DNA of 64,000 bases, from NCBI RefSeq assembly GCF_018603885.1, contig NZ_JAHGAW010000007.1, positions 193,443 to 257,442 of the forward strand, written 5' to 3'. A program made the position numbers and the translations under genes. This DNA is from Sphingobium nicotianae. GTDB taxonomy: Bacteria > Pseudomonadota > Alphaproteobacteria > Sphingomonadales > Sphingomonadaceae. Numbering within the stretch: position 1 is the stretch's first letter; each line of letters starts with the position of its first letter. Below the pieces are notes generated by a model that was given only the letters and a program-made list of their open reading frames with translations, was not told where the DNA came from and searched no databases. Of the stretch, positions 7,593-16,108 are shown one piece after another.

Positions 7593-8570
7593 GTGACAGA
7601 ACAAGAATTGCTGGATCCAAGCCGGGCGCCGAGCCGGGAAGGCGTGCTGCGCGCGGCGGAGAAGATCGCCGCCCTGCTGCCGCCGACGCCGCTGCTGCCG
7701 CTGGAGGTCGACGGGCGGACCATCTGGTGCAAGGCCGAGATGCTCCAGCCGATCGGCGCCTTCAAGATTCGCGGCGCCTGGCATCGCCTCACCGATCTCG
7801 ACGAGGCGCAGCGCGCCCGGGGCGTGGTCGGTGTGTCGAGCGGCAATCATGCGCAGGGCGTCGCCTGGTCGGCCAGGCGGCTCGGCATCGCGGCGACGAT
7901 CGTCATGCCAACCAACGCCCCCAGGGCGAAGCTCGAGTCGACCCGCGCGCTCGGCGCCGAAATCGTCCTCTATGATCGCGCGACGCAGGATCGCGACGGC
8001 ATTGCGGCGGAACTGGTCGCGCAGACCGGCGGCACCCTCGTCCATGCCTATGGCGATCCCTGGGTGATCGAAGGGCAGGGCACCGCCGCACTGGAAGCCG
8101 CCCGCCAGCTTGAGCAGAGGATCGGGCGTGGCCCGGACCGCATCGTCGTGTGCTGCGGCGGCGGCGGCCTGACCGCCGGCGTCGCGCTCGCCTGCCCGGA
8201 TGCAGAGATTTTCATCGCCGAGCCGGAAGGCTGGGACGATGTGCTGAACTCGCTTGCCGCCGGCGAGATCGTCGGCGTGAAGGATCTGACCCATCCCACC
8301 GACTGTGACGCGCTCCAGACCCCGCGCACTTTTCCGATCAATTTCGAGATCCTCAAGCGGCGCGTCAGCGGCGGCGCGGCCGTCACCCCGGCTGAGGTCG
8401 GCGCGGCGATACGCCTCGCCTTCGAGAAGCTGCACCTCGTCGTCGAGCCCGGCGGCGCGGCGGCGCTGGCGGCGATCGTTTCCGGCAAGGTCGCGGCGAC
8501 CGATGCGACCATCGTCACCCTCTCTGGCGGCAATGTCGATCGCGAGACCTTCCTGCGGCTGATCGGCTGA
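7593..8570 (+). CDS. Threonine/serine dehydratase (PLP fold type II)
   Basis: A 325-residue PLP enzyme of the threonine dehydratase / serine racemase group, deaminating threonine or serine to the 2-oxo acid. The PLP lysine is Lys58 in IGAFKIRGA, followed by SSGNHAQGVA (82-91), the phosphate-binding glycine loop CCGGGGLTAG, and TLSGGNVD at the C-terminus. There is no ACT regulatory domain, so it is probably the catabolic or racemase-like form rather than biosynthetic IlvA. The start is GTG at 7593 after a G-rich GGGGGG; an overlapping ATG is out of frame. The alpha/beta hydrolase gene follows after five bases. Confidence 0.9.
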   Translation: MTEQELLDPSRAPSREGVLRAAEKIAALLPPTPLLPLEVDGRTIWCKAEMLQPIGAFKIRGAWHRLTDLDEAQRARGVVGVSSGNHAQGVAWSARRLGIAATIVMPTNAPRAKLESTRALGAEIVLYDRATQDRDGIAAELVAQTGGTLVHAYGDPWVIEGQGTAALEAARQLEQRIGRGPDRIVVCCGGGGLTAGVALACPDAEIFIAEPEGWDDVLNSLAAGEIVGVKDLTHPTDCDALQTPRTFPINFEILKRRVSGGAAVTPAEVGAAIRLAFEKLHLVVEPGGAAALAAIVSGKVAATDATIVTLSGGNVDRETFLRLIG

Positions 8571-8575
8571 GCGCG

Positions 8576-9442
8576 GTGCGCGCACTGCTGCCGGCCCTGC
8601 TGCTGATCGCCGCCGTGCCGCTGCCGGCGCAGGCGGGCATGACCCGCGATCGCATCTTCCAGCCGCCCGAGATCGCACTATCGCTGGACGGCCTGCCGGA
8701 CGGCGCGGCCTTCCTCAATGTCACCACCGGCGACGGCCTGCTGCTGCGCGGCATCGCCGTGCCGCCCAGGCCCGGCCAGCCGACTTTGCTGATCTTTCAC
8801 GGCAACGGCTCCAGCGCGAGCGACGCGCTACGCTGGCTGAGCCGGCTCGCCACCAGGTCCGGCTATGGCCTCGTCGCTGCCGAATATCGCGGCTACAGCC
8901 AGAATCCCGGCAAGCCGAGCGAAGTCGGGCTGACCATGGATGCCCGCGCTTTCTATCAGGCGGCGCGCGGGCTGGCCGGGAACGGCAAGCTGCTCGTGAT
9001 CGGCCACAGCCTCGGCGCCGGTGTCGCGATCGATCTCGCCAAGCTGGAGAAGCTCGATGCGCTGATGACGGTCGGCGCCTTCGTCAGCATCCCGGCGCTG
9101 GCGCCGAAGATCGCGCGTGCCTTCATCACCGACAAGTTCGACAATCTCGCCGCCGTGCCGAGCCTCGACGAGCCCTGGTTCCTCGTCCACGGCCTCAAGG
9201 ACGACGTCATTCCGCCCGCCAACGGCAATACCCTTCACGCCGCCGCGACCAGGGCCCACCTGCGCGGCGCCTCATTTGTCCTGGCCGATCAGGGCCACGC
9301 GCCCGATCCGCTGGTGATGGGCCGGGTGATCGAGAGCGCATTCAAGTTGCTGGATGGACCGATGCCGACGGCTGTCATGTCCGAGCCGCCTATCACGCTC
9401 GTGCCGTTCGGCGCGACGGCGACCGTGCCGGCTTCGCCCTGA
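8576..9442 (+). CDS. Secreted or periplasmic alpha/beta hydrolase
   Basis: A 288-residue serine hydrolase of the BEM46/ABHD-like type. Residues 1-20 (RALLPALLLIAAVPLPAQA) form a signal peptide. IFHGNGSS provides the oxyanion region, GHSLGAG holds nucleophile Ser145, HGLKDDVIP the acid (Asp209 or Asp210) and DQGHAPD the catalytic His241, so the triad is complete. The GTG start lies five bases after the dehydratase stop, which implies one operon. A proline-rich C-terminal tail follows the domain. The substrate is unknown. Confidence 0.87.
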   Translation: MRALLPALLLIAAVPLPAQAGMTRDRIFQPPEIALSLDGLPDGAAFLNVTTGDGLLLRGIAVPPRPGQPTLLIFHGNGSSASDALRWLSRLATRSGYGLVAAEYRGYSQNPGKPSEVGLTMDARAFYQAARGLAGNGKLLVIGHSLGAGVAIDLAKLEKLDALMTVGAFVSIPALAPKIARAFITDKFDNLAAVPSLDEPWFLVHGLKDDVIPPANGNTLHAAATRAHLRGASFVLADQGHAPDPLVMGRVIESAFKLLDGPMPTAVMSEPPITLVPFGATATVPASP

Positions 9443-9455
9443 TCGTCAGCTTGGA

Positions 9456-9645
9456 ATTCGCTGTCCTACAGTCCTGTCTTCATGACAGGACGGACCTGGC
9501 TCATTCTCAGTTTGAAGATCGATTGTCCGGGCTCCGCCCGTCTGTCGTTTTCGCGTCTTTCCGGAGAGGAAAGAAATTCATTCTCCCCGTGACCTTCGTG
9601 AACTTCGCCGGAAAATTACGCGACTGATCGCTTTTCCCGATCAGC
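9456..9645. repeat. Dispersed intergenic repeat (family 5, copy A) with terminal hairpin
   Basis: This non-coding stretch shares a series of blocks in the same order with 56306-56507: CGCTGTCCTACAG near the left end, TCTCAG in the middle, TCCCCGTGACCTTCGTGA, and a closing hairpin CTGATCG...CGATCAG (9624-9644). It also contains CCTGTCTTCATGACAGG. The closing hairpin abuts the stop of the minus-strand gene at 9648 and may be its terminator. Confidence 0.65.
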
Positions 9646-9647
9646 CG

Positions 9648-10112
9648 CTACAGCCCGAGATCCTCCAGTCCCGGATGATCGTCCGGTCGCCGTCCTAGTG
9701 GCCAATGGAATTTCCGGTCCGCCTCGGCGATCGGCAGATCGTTGATCGAGGCGATGCGCCGCCGCATCAGCCCTTCCGCATCAAACTCCCAATTCTCGTT
9801 TCCATAGGAGCGAAACCACTGGCCGCTGTCGTCATGCCATTCATAGGCGAAGCGCACGGCGATGCGGTTGCCGTCCTGCGCCCAGACCTGCTTGATCAGC
9901 CGATAGTCGAGCTCGCGCGCCCATTTGCGGGTGAGGAAGGCGACGATCTCGGCGCGGCCCTCGATGAACTCGGCCCGGTTCCGCCACTGGCAGTCCTGCG
10001 TGTAAGCGAGCGAGACGCGCTCGGGATCGCGGCTGTTCCAGGCGTCCTCGGCGCCGCGCGCCTTCTGCGCTGCGGTCTCGGCGGTGAAGGGCGGGAATGG
10101 CGGGCGCGACAT
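9648..10112 (-). CDS. DUF1348 / nuclear transport factor 2-like protein
   Basis: A 154-residue protein of the SnoaL/NTF2-like fold, DUF1348 subgroup, recognised from [25 protein letters not shown] spacing, [20 protein letters not shown], and the C-terminal pattern ASINDLPI and [11 protein letters not shown]. These proteins form small cone-shaped barrels with a buried pocket; no catalytic role is established. The ATG at 10112 has AAGGAG six bases upstream. It is followed directly by the hairpin at 9624-9644 and preceded by a DUF1330 gene 47 bases upstream on the same strand, so the two may be one transcript. Confidence 0.85.
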   Translation of the reverse strand: MSRPPFPPFTAETAAQKARGAEDAWNSRDPERVSLAYTQDCQWRNRAEFIEGRAEIVAFLTRKWARELDYRLIKQVWAQDGNRIAVRFAYEWHDDSGQWFRSYGNENWEFDAEGLMRRRIASINDLPIAEADRKFHWPLGRRPDDHPGLEDLGL

Positions 10113-10159
10113 GGCTTTCTCCTTGCAGGGGCTCCTCATCGCGCCGGGCGTCGCTCAGA

Positions 10160-10564
10160 TCAAGGCTTGCTTGCCGCCGCGTTGTTGGTGCCCTCGACCA
10201 GGAACAGGCGGCTGTCCGCGCTCTTCTGCCGCAGCGGGGCGATGTCGGTATAGTCCTTGGAATATTCGAACCGCTTCGCCTGCTCCAGGCTGGCGAACTC
10301 GATGATCATCACGCGCTGTGCCGGCGGCGCGCCCTCGACCGCGACGGTCTGCCCGCCGCGCGTCAGGAAGGTGCCGCCATATTTGCGGATGATGGGGAAG
10401 GCGGCGTCGCCATAGGCGCGATAGGCGGCGAGGTCCTTCACGTTCACCTCCGCCACCACATAGCCCTTGGGCGGCGGCGGCGTCGCGGCGGACCAGGCGG
10501 TGGCGCCCAGCGAGCCGATGACAAGGCCGGCGGCGAGCGTGGCGAGTGTCTTCCTGTCGATCAT
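10160..10564 (-). CDS. Exported DUF1330 family protein
   Basis: A 134-residue protein with an N-terminal hydrophobic segment (TLATLAAGLVIGSLGATAWSA, about 6-26) that should act as a signal peptide or anchor, followed by a DUF1330 domain, a dimeric alpha-beta barrel: KGYVVAEVNVKDLAAY, YGGTFLTRGG and MIIEFASLEQAKRF are its conserved stretches. Most DUF1330 proteins are cytoplasmic, so the leader is worth noting. The ATG at 10564 follows AGGAGAGACGATC. Its function is unknown. Confidence 0.85.
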   Translation of the reverse strand: MIDRKTLATLAAGLVIGSLGATAWSAATPPPPKGYVVAEVNVKDLAAYRAYGDAAFPIIRKYGGTFLTRGGQTVAVEGAPPAQRVMIIEFASLEQAKRFEYSKDYTDIAPLRQKSADSRLFLVEGTNNAAASKP

Positions 10565-10681
10565 GATCGTCTCTCCTGCGGCGTCACTATGATTGACCGC
10601 CACTATGCGGAAGGATCGGACAGCCGACCATGCGAAAACGGCGGCGATTCTGTACCTCGCTTCGATGCGGCGGCTGGCGCA

Positions 10682-10714
10682 GCGTCATCAATCTGCAATC
10701 GCACCGTCACATCG
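10682..10714 (+). promoter_or_regulatory. Candidate triple Pho box upstream of btaAB
   Basis: Three consecutive 11-mers, GCGTCATCAAT, CTGCAATCGCA and CCGTCACATCG, fit the CTGTCAT-N4 pattern of PhoB half-sites at five to six of seven positions each, with exact 11-base spacing. The site ends 55 bases before the btaA ATG. Betaine-lipid genes are phosphate-starvation induced through PhoB in other alphaproteobacteria, so the position makes sense; binding itself is inference. Confidence 0.45.
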
Positions 10715-10769
10715 CCGACATGCCCGGGGACTAGCGCCGACAAAACCGGACAGCCGGAGGGCCAAGCAT

Positions 10770-11975
10770 ATGGGTCACGTCATTGATAACGCCGTCGTCA
10801 ATCATGAGGCGCTGAGCAAGGAAGGGCTGCTCGAGCGCGCCTTCGCCTTCGCCTTCCGCGGCCTCGTCTATGCGCAGATCTGGGAAGACCCGGTCGTCGA
10901 CATGGAAGCGCTGGCGATCACGCCGGATTGCCACATCGCCACGATCGCCTCGGGCGGCTGCAACGTGCTCTCCTACCTCACCGCCAACCCGGCGCGGATC
11001 ACGGCAGTCGATCTCAACACCGCCCATATCGCGCTCAACCGGCTGAAGCAGGTCGCCGCACAGAAGCTGCCCGACTACGCCCATTTCCGCCGCTTCTTTG
11101 CCGAGGCGGACAGCGGCGCCAATATCGGTGCCTACAAGACGCATCTGCGCCCGCATCTCGACGAGACGGCGCGCCGCTACTGGGAAGGGCGCGATCTGGT
11201 CGGCCGCCGCCGCATCGGCATGTTCAAGAGCGGCGCCTACAAGCGCGGCCTGCTCGGCGGCTTCATCGGCGCGGCGCATCTGGTCGCCAAGCTCTACCGC
11301 ATCGACCCGCGCGTCCTGCTCGAAGCCAAGGACATGGACGATCAGCGCCGCATCTTCGAGGAGCGGCTGGCGCCGATCTTCGATCGCAAGTTCGTCCGCT
11401 GGATGACCGATCAGCCGGCCTCCCTGTTCGGCCTCGGCATCCCGCCTGCGCAATATGACGCACTGGCCGGCGACGAGAAGATGGCCGCCGTGCTGCGCAA
11501 GCGGCTGGAGCGGCTGGCCTGCGACTATGACCTCAAGAAGAACTACTTCGCCTGGCAGGCCTTCGGGCGCGGCTATGGCCGCCACGAGGATGCGCCGCTG
11601 CCGCCCTATCTCGAAGCGGCCAATTATGAGGCGGTGAAGGCGCGGGCCGACCGCGTCGACGTCCGCCACGCCAACATGACCGACTGGCTCGGCACCCAGG
11701 GTGAAGCCAGCGTTGATCGCTACATCCTGCTCGATGCGCAGGACTGGATGAACGACGCCCAGCTCACCGCGCTGTGGAGCGAGATCACCCGCACCGCCAA
11801 GCCGGGCGCGCGCGTGCTCTTCCGCACCGCCGCCGAGCCGAGCCTGCTGCCCGGCCGCCTGCCGGACGCGCTGCTGGACCGCTGGCACTATCATGCCGAG
11901 GAGTCGCTCGGCTTCACCCGCGATGACCGCTCGTCCATCTATGGCGGTGTCCACCTCTATTCGTTCAAAGGCTGA
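10770..11975 (+). CDS. btaA: BtaA: SAM:diacylglycerol 3-amino-3-carboxypropyltransferase (DUF3419)
   Basis: The first enzyme of DGTS betaine-lipid synthesis; it transfers the aminocarboxypropyl group of SAM to diacylglycerol at the inner membrane. This 401-residue protein matches the DUF3419 family: YAQIWEDPVVD near the N-terminus, TIASGGCNVLSYL as the SAM-binding loop, AVDLNTAHIALNRLK, and at the C-terminal end YILLDAQDWM and GARVLFRTAAEPS. I use the ATG at 10770, which has GGAGG nine bases upstream; the frame is open further upstream but not conserved. The stop overlaps the start of btaB (TGATG), so the two enzymes are co-translated. Confidence 0.92.
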   Translation: MGHVIDNAVVNHEALSKEGLLERAFAFAFRGLVYAQIWEDPVVDMEALAITPDCHIATIASGGCNVLSYLTANPARITAVDLNTAHIALNRLKQVAAQKLPDYAHFRRFFAEADSGANIGAYKTHLRPHLDETARRYWEGRDLVGRRRIGMFKSGAYKRGLLGGFIGAAHLVAKLYRIDPRVLLEAKDMDDQRRIFEERLAPIFDRKFVRWMTDQPASLFGLGIPPAQYDALAGDEKMAAVLRKRLERLACDYDLKKNYFAWQAFGRGYGRHEDAPLPPYLEAANYEAVKARADRVDVRHANMTDWLGTQGEASVDRYILLDAQDWMNDAQLTALWSEITRTAKPGARVLFRTAAEPSLLPGRLPDALLDRWHYHAEESLGFTRDDRSSIYGGVHLYSFKG

Positions 11976-12652
11976 TGGCCAGCCGGGCGGACAGTCGCGT
12001 GGATGGGGGGAGCGCGGATCATGCCCGCGCCATGGACGCGCAATATGCGCTCCAGCGGCACATCTATGATCTCACCCGCAAATATTATCTGCTGGGGCGC
12101 GACCGGCTGATCCGCGAGCTGGCCGTCCCGCCGGGCGGATCGGTGCTGGAGGTGGGCGTCGGCACCGGCCGCAATCTGGCGCTGGTGGCGAAGCTCTATC
12201 CCGATGCGCGCCTGTTCGGCTTCGACATCTCGTCGGAGATGCTGAAATCGGCGCAGGTCAACATGGCGCGTGTCAAGGCGGAGGAGCGCACCCTGCTCGG
12301 CCGGGCCGACGCGACCGGCTTCGATCCGCAGGCACTGTTCGGCGAGCCCGGCTTCGACCGGGTCTTCATCAGCTACAGCCTGTCGATGATCCCCGAGTGG
12401 CAGGCCGCGCTGGCGCAGGCGCTGTCGGTGGTCGAGCCGGGCGGGTCGCTGCACATCGTCGATTTCGGCCAGCAGGAAGGATTGCCGGGCTGGTTCCGCT
12501 CGGGCCTGCGCGGCTGGCTGACCAAGTTTCATGTGACGCCCCGCGCCGACCTGTTCGAGGTGGTCGAGCGGATCGCGGCGGAGCAGGGCGCGGTGGCGCG
12601 GAGGCGGTCGCTCTATCGGGGCTATGCGTGGGAAGCCGTGATTAAACGCTGA
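11975..12652 (+). CDS. btaB: BtaB: diacylglyceryl-homoserine N-methyltransferase
   Basis: A 225-residue SAM-dependent methyltransferase that should trimethylate the amino group of diacylglyceryl-homoserine to give DGTS. Motif I is VLEVGVGTGRN (58-68), with FGFDISSEML as the following acidic strand and YSLSMIPEW as a motif IV-like segment. The assignment to BtaB rather than any other small methyltransferase rests on the one-base overlap with btaA and on the family-typical RHIYDLTRKYYLLGRDRLI region before motif I. Confidence 0.9.
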   Translation: MASRADSRVDGGSADHARAMDAQYALQRHIYDLTRKYYLLGRDRLIRELAVPPGGSVLEVGVGTGRNLALVAKLYPDARLFGFDISSEMLKSAQVNMARVKAEERTLLGRADATGFDPQALFGEPGFDRVFISYSLSMIPEWQAALAQALSVVEPGGSLHIVDFGQQEGLPGWFRSGLRGWLTKFHVTPRADLFEVVERIAAEQGAVARRRSLYRGYAWEAVIKR

Positions 12653-12683
12653 CCTGAAGGGCGCTTTTGCCTAAGGTCCATAC

Positions 12684-12944
12684 ATGGACTTCCAGGATCT
12701 CCTCTTCCGTTACTTCGGGCAATCCGACGTCGACACGCTCAATCCGGCCACGCTCGACGCAGGGCTGGAGCGGGTGCGCGTCGACTTCGGCCTCGAGACC
12801 GACCCCGGCCGCCGCTTCGGCCTGTGGACGCTGATGTACATGCTGGGTGACGCGCCGGATCTCGACGTGGCCTTCAAGGATGCGGACGAGCGGGATGCCG
12901 CGCGCAACTTCATGGACCTGGTCGACAAGATGGGCGAGGCCTGA
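12684..12944 (+). CDS. Hypothetical protein, 86 residues
   Basis: A small acidic protein (MDFQDLLFRYFGQSD..., ending LVDKMGEA) without signal peptide or membrane helix. It reads as mostly helical, with a conserved-looking LWTLMYMLGDAPDLDVAFKD region. Codon use matches the neighbours and AAGG precedes the ATG. It lies 31 bases after btaB on the same strand and converges with recQ, so it may be the last gene of the btaAB transcript. I do not recognise the family. Confidence 0.7.
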   Translation: MDFQDLLFRYFGQSDVDTLNPATLDAGLERVRVDFGLETDPGRRFGLWTLMYMLGDAPDLDVAFKDADERDAARNFMDLVDKMGEA

Positions 12945-12950
12945 CCGGAT

Positions 12951-14714
12951 TCAGGCAAACTGCCGGATCACGGCCAGAAATGCGTCGCCATAGGCCTCCA
13001 GCTTGCGCTCGCCCACGCCGCTGACCAGCGCCATGTCTCGCTGCGACATCGGGCGAATCCGCGCCATCTCGCGCAGCGTGCTGTCGTGGAAGATGACATA
13101 GGGCGGCACGCCGGCTTCCCTCGCGAGATCGCGGCGGCATTCCCGAAGCGCGTCGAAGATCGGATCGTCGACCGGATTGGCGCTATTGTCGCGCTTCGAG
13201 CGCCGCGCTTTCGCTGGCGGCAGGACGAGCTCGACCCGCTCCTCGCCCTTGAGATAGGGGCGAGCGGCCGGGCCGAGCGCGAGACCGCCATGCTCTGTCG
13301 TGGTCAGCGCGTCATGCACCTGCAGCGCCCGGGCAACCGGTTTGAGCAGCGCCACCTCCTCGCCCTCGACGATGCCGAAGACGGACAGCCGATCATGGCC
13401 GCGCTGGATGATCTTGTCGTTGCTCTTGCCGGTCAGCACCGCCTCGATATGGCCGAGGCCGAAGCTCTGCCCGGTGCGATGGACGGCGGATAGCAGTTTC
13501 TGCGCGGTCAGCGTCGCGTCGATGCTCGCCGGCGGTGCCAGGCAATTGTCGCAATTGCCGCAGAAAGGCGGCGGATCCTCTCCAAAATGGCGCAGCAGCA
13601 CGGCGCGGCGACAGCCGGCGGTCTCGACCAGCGCGCCGAGCGCCATGATCCGCGTGCGCTCGCCCGCCTGCCGGGCCGGTTCGACCTCGCCGATCCGCTG
13701 GCGCGCGCGCGCGAAGTCCTCGGCGCCCCAGAGCAGGATTGCGGTCGCCGGATCGCCGTCGCGTCCGGCGCGGCCGCTCTCCTGATAATAGCTCTCGATC
13801 GACTTGGGCAGGCCGGCATGGACGACGAAGCGCACATCCGGCTTGTCGATGCCCATGCCGAAGGCGACGGTGGCCGCCATCACCATCTCCTCGCTGGCGA
13901 GGAAAGCGGCCTGATTGCGGGCGCGGACCTCGGGCGCGAGGCCGGCATGATAGGCGCGCGTTGATCGCCCGCTCTGGCCGAGCGCCTCGGCCAATTGCTC
14001 GGTCGCCGCGCGGGTCGGCGCATAGACGATGCCGGGGCCGGGATTGGCTGCCAATATCTCGCGCAATTGCCCTTTCAGCCCGTCGCGCGGCTGCATGACA
14101 TAGCGGATGTTCGGCCGGTCGAAGCCGGAGATGACGAGCCCCTCGGCCGGGATGCCGAGCTGCGTCAGGATGTCGGCGCGCGTGTGCGCGTCGGCCGTCG
14201 CCGTGAGCGCGAGGCGCGGCACGTCCGGGAAGGCATCGAGCAGCGGACGCAGCAGCCGATAATCCGGGCGGAAATCATGACCCCATTCGGAGACGCAATG
14301 CGCCTCGTCGATTGCGAACAGGGCGATGCGGGCACGATCGAGCAGGGCGCGGAAGCCGTCACCCGATGCCCGCTCCGGCGCGACATAGAGCAGGTCGAGG
14401 TCGCCCGCGACCAGCCGGTCCTGCGTCTCGCGCCAGTCGGCATCGACAGAGGTCAGGCTCGCCGCGCGGATGCCGAGCGCATTGGCGGAACGCAGCTGGT
14501 CATGCATCAGTGCGATCAGCGGCGAGACGACGACGCAGCAACCGGGCAGCGCGACGGCAGGCAATTGATAGCAGAGCGATTTGCCGGCCCCGGTCGGCAT
14601 GATCGCGAGCGTCGGCTGGCCCGCGAGCACGCGCTCGACCACCTGCGCCTGCACGCCGCGAAAGGCCTCGAAGCCGAAGACGCTTCGGAGCAGAGCAGCA
14701 GGATCGGTCAGCAT
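12951..14714 (-). CDS. recQ: ATP-dependent DNA helicase RecQ
   Basis: A 587-residue 3'-5' helicase of recombination and fork repair. Walker A is MPTGAGKSLCYQ (about 40-50), Walker B DEAHCVSEWGHDFRPDY, then helicase motifs VSPLIALM, LTATAD, VAFGMGIDKPDVRFVVH and YYQESGRAGRDG. A four-cysteine zinc site is seen in CRRAVLLRHFGEDPPPFCGNCDNC-type spacing, then the RQC winged helix, and an HRDC domain in the last 80 residues (FDALRECRRDLAREAGVPPY). All parts of the E. coli enzyme are present at normal length. Confidence 0.97.
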   Translation of the reverse strand: MLTDPAALLRSVFGFEAFRGVQAQVVERVLAGQPTLAIMPTGAGKSLCYQLPAVALPGCCVVVSPLIALMHDQLRSANALGIRAASLTSVDADWRETQDRLVAGDLDLLYVAPERASGDGFRALLDRARIALFAIDEAHCVSEWGHDFRPDYRLLRPLLDAFPDVPRLALTATADAHTRADILTQLGIPAEGLVISGFDRPNIRYVMQPRDGLKGQLREILAANPGPGIVYAPTRAATEQLAEALGQSGRSTRAYHAGLAPEVRARNQAAFLASEEMVMAATVAFGMGIDKPDVRFVVHAGLPKSIESYYQESGRAGRDGDPATAILLWGAEDFARARQRIGEVEPARQAGERTRIMALGALVETAGCRRAVLLRHFGEDPPPFCGNCDNCLAPPASIDATLTAQKLLSAVHRTGQSFGLGHIEAVLTGKSNDKIIQRGHDRLSVFGIVEGEEVALLKPVARALQVHDALTTTEHGGLALGPAARPYLKGEERVELVLPPAKARRSKRDNSANPVDDPIFDALRECRRDLAREAGVPPYVIFHDSTLREMARIRPMSQRDMALVSGVGERKLEAYGDAFLAVIRQFA

Positions 14715-14789
14715 GAGGCCGCTATAGGCAGAGGATCGGGGTGGGGGAAGGGGGAGGACCCTGTTATCGACTGCCGGGACCGACCGCGC

Positions 14790-15512
14790 TTATCTGTCGA
14801 TCTTGAGGTGGGTTTTTCCGTCCTCGTCGACAACTTCCCGGTTGTCCTCGCAGACATATTCCTGCAGCCTGTAGCCTTTCATCCGCCGGAACGAGTAGCT
14901 GTAGGTCCAGGGTTTCTCGAGATAGTCATCTTCGATCGTGATCTGGTCCTGCAGAATGTCGGGCGCGAGCAGGCGGATGCGCTCGGTGATCTTCATGGCT
15001 TCGGAATGGGGCGTCCAGCGGAACGTGACGTTGGCTTTGATGCCGGTGGTTTCGACGACGAGCGTGTCGCCCTCCCAATGCCCGACCGAGCGGCCATAGA
15101 AGCTGGGATCGACCTCATCCCAGCGGGGCAGCGTCTCGTTCATGTAGATGCGGCGCGTCTGGTTGAACGCTTCCTGGGTGATGTTGATCTGCTTTGCGCG
15201 CTGAAACACCTCCATCGGGAACATGCCCATCATCATGGAGGGCATGCCGTCGGGAATGCAGTGAACATAATTGTCGCCGGCAGGCTGGCCTTCCTCCAGC
15301 CGTTCCTTGAGGATCTTCTGGCCGCGCTCCCACTCGGCCCGATATTGCGGCTTGAGCTGCGGATCGGGGATCGGCGACGGCGCGTAGCGCGGGTCGGCCT
15401 TTTCGCCCATCGGCGGATAGCGTTCCCAGCTGCCGCTGAAGTCGGGCTCGGCGATGGCGGCCGTCGCCGGCGCGAGCAGGCAGGCGCCGAGCAGCAGGGC
15501 TTTTGCGATCAT
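14790..15512 (-). CDS. Exported hypothetical protein, 240 residues
   Basis: Residues 1-22 (MIAKALLLGACLLAPATAAIAEP) form a signal peptide with a good cleavage site. The mature protein begins PDFSGSWERYPP and has a long conserved-looking body (GHWEGDTLVVETTGIKAN, RWTPHSEAMKITERIRLLAPD, WTYSYSFRRMKGYRLQEYVCEDN). This pattern is common in paralogous secreted proteins of sphingomonads found beside DUF6152 genes; its function is not known. The ATG has GGGGAG nearby, and the gene follows the DUF6152 gene after 19 bases, so they form a two-gene operon. Confidence 0.82.
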   Translation of the reverse strand: MIAKALLLGACLLAPATAAIAEPDFSGSWERYPPMGEKADPRYAPSPIPDPQLKPQYRAEWERGQKILKERLEEGQPAGDNYVHCIPDGMPSMMMGMFPMEVFQRAKQINITQEAFNQTRRIYMNETLPRWDEVDPSFYGRSVGHWEGDTLVVETTGIKANVTFRWTPHSEAMKITERIRLLAPDILQDQITIEDDYLEKPWTYSYSFRRMKGYRLQEYVCEDNREVVDEDGKTHLKIDR

Positions 15513-15531
15513 CTTCAGGCTCCCCGGCCCA

Positions 15532-15945
15532 TTAGGACGTGATCTTGTAGCGGTCGGCATGGGGCACGCCGGGCAAGATCTTCTTGCCGTTCGGCAGGGT
15601 GAGCACCAGCAGCAGGCCACCGGGCTGCCCATCCCTGAGCGGCGACAGGACAGCCGTCACGACGTCGCCCGGCTTCACCGTGCGGGAGGTCCAGCCGCCG
15701 CGGCTCATCATGTTGGGGCTCGTCAGTTCGAGCGTGTAATGCTTGCTCGCCCCCTTGCCCTCGTCGGCGTCGATCTCGAGATAGGCATGAGGATTGGTCC
15801 ATTGGAACGCCGTGACATTGCCGTGGATCGTGATCGATCGCGTATTGTCGAACATGGCGAAGCTGTGATGCGCGGCGGCCGGTATCGCCAGCGCCGCAAC
15901 CGCGCATGGCAAGGCGAACAAGCGTATCTCACGCGCGAACCTCAT
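15532..15945 (-). CDS. Exported DUF6152-type protein
   Basis: A 137-residue protein with a signal peptide (about 1-25, ending IPAAA) and then the motif HHSFAMFDNTRSITIHG directly after cleavage, which defines DUF6152. It continues with WTNPHAYLEID, TLELTSPNMMSRGGWT and VKPGDVVTAVLSPLRDG. The compact beta-rich design suggests a small OB-like periplasmic domain, but no activity is known. The ATG at 15945 has GGGGAGAGG upstream. It is transcribed together with the gene at 14790-15512. Confidence 0.83.
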   Translation of the reverse strand: MRFAREIRLFALPCAVAALAIPAAAHHSFAMFDNTRSITIHGNVTAFQWTNPHAYLEIDADEGKGASKHYTLELTSPNMMSRGGWTSRTVKPGDVVTAVLSPLRDGQPGGLLLVLTLPNGKKILPGVPHADRYKITS

Positions 15946-16108
15946 CGGCTTCCTCTCCCCTGGATGCCCCGTCGTGGCGGGCACCTTGTTGATTCCGCAA
16001 CAGTAGCGCGGCGGCCCCGATCTCGGCAAGGGCATTCGCTGACGAAGTCTGTTGACGCGGCCGTACCAGGCCTTAGCTCCGTTGACACTGAGGGGGAGGA
16101 CAAGCCGG

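Noticed and set aside
10593..10769. N-terminal extension of BtaA
   Set aside because: The frame is open, but a GGAGG-preceded ATG at 10770 begins the conserved protein, and the extension would cover the Pho-box-like site.
13995..15542. Plus-strand frame across recQ and the exported protein
   Set aside because: It runs through two real genes on the other strand and carries no recognisable domain.
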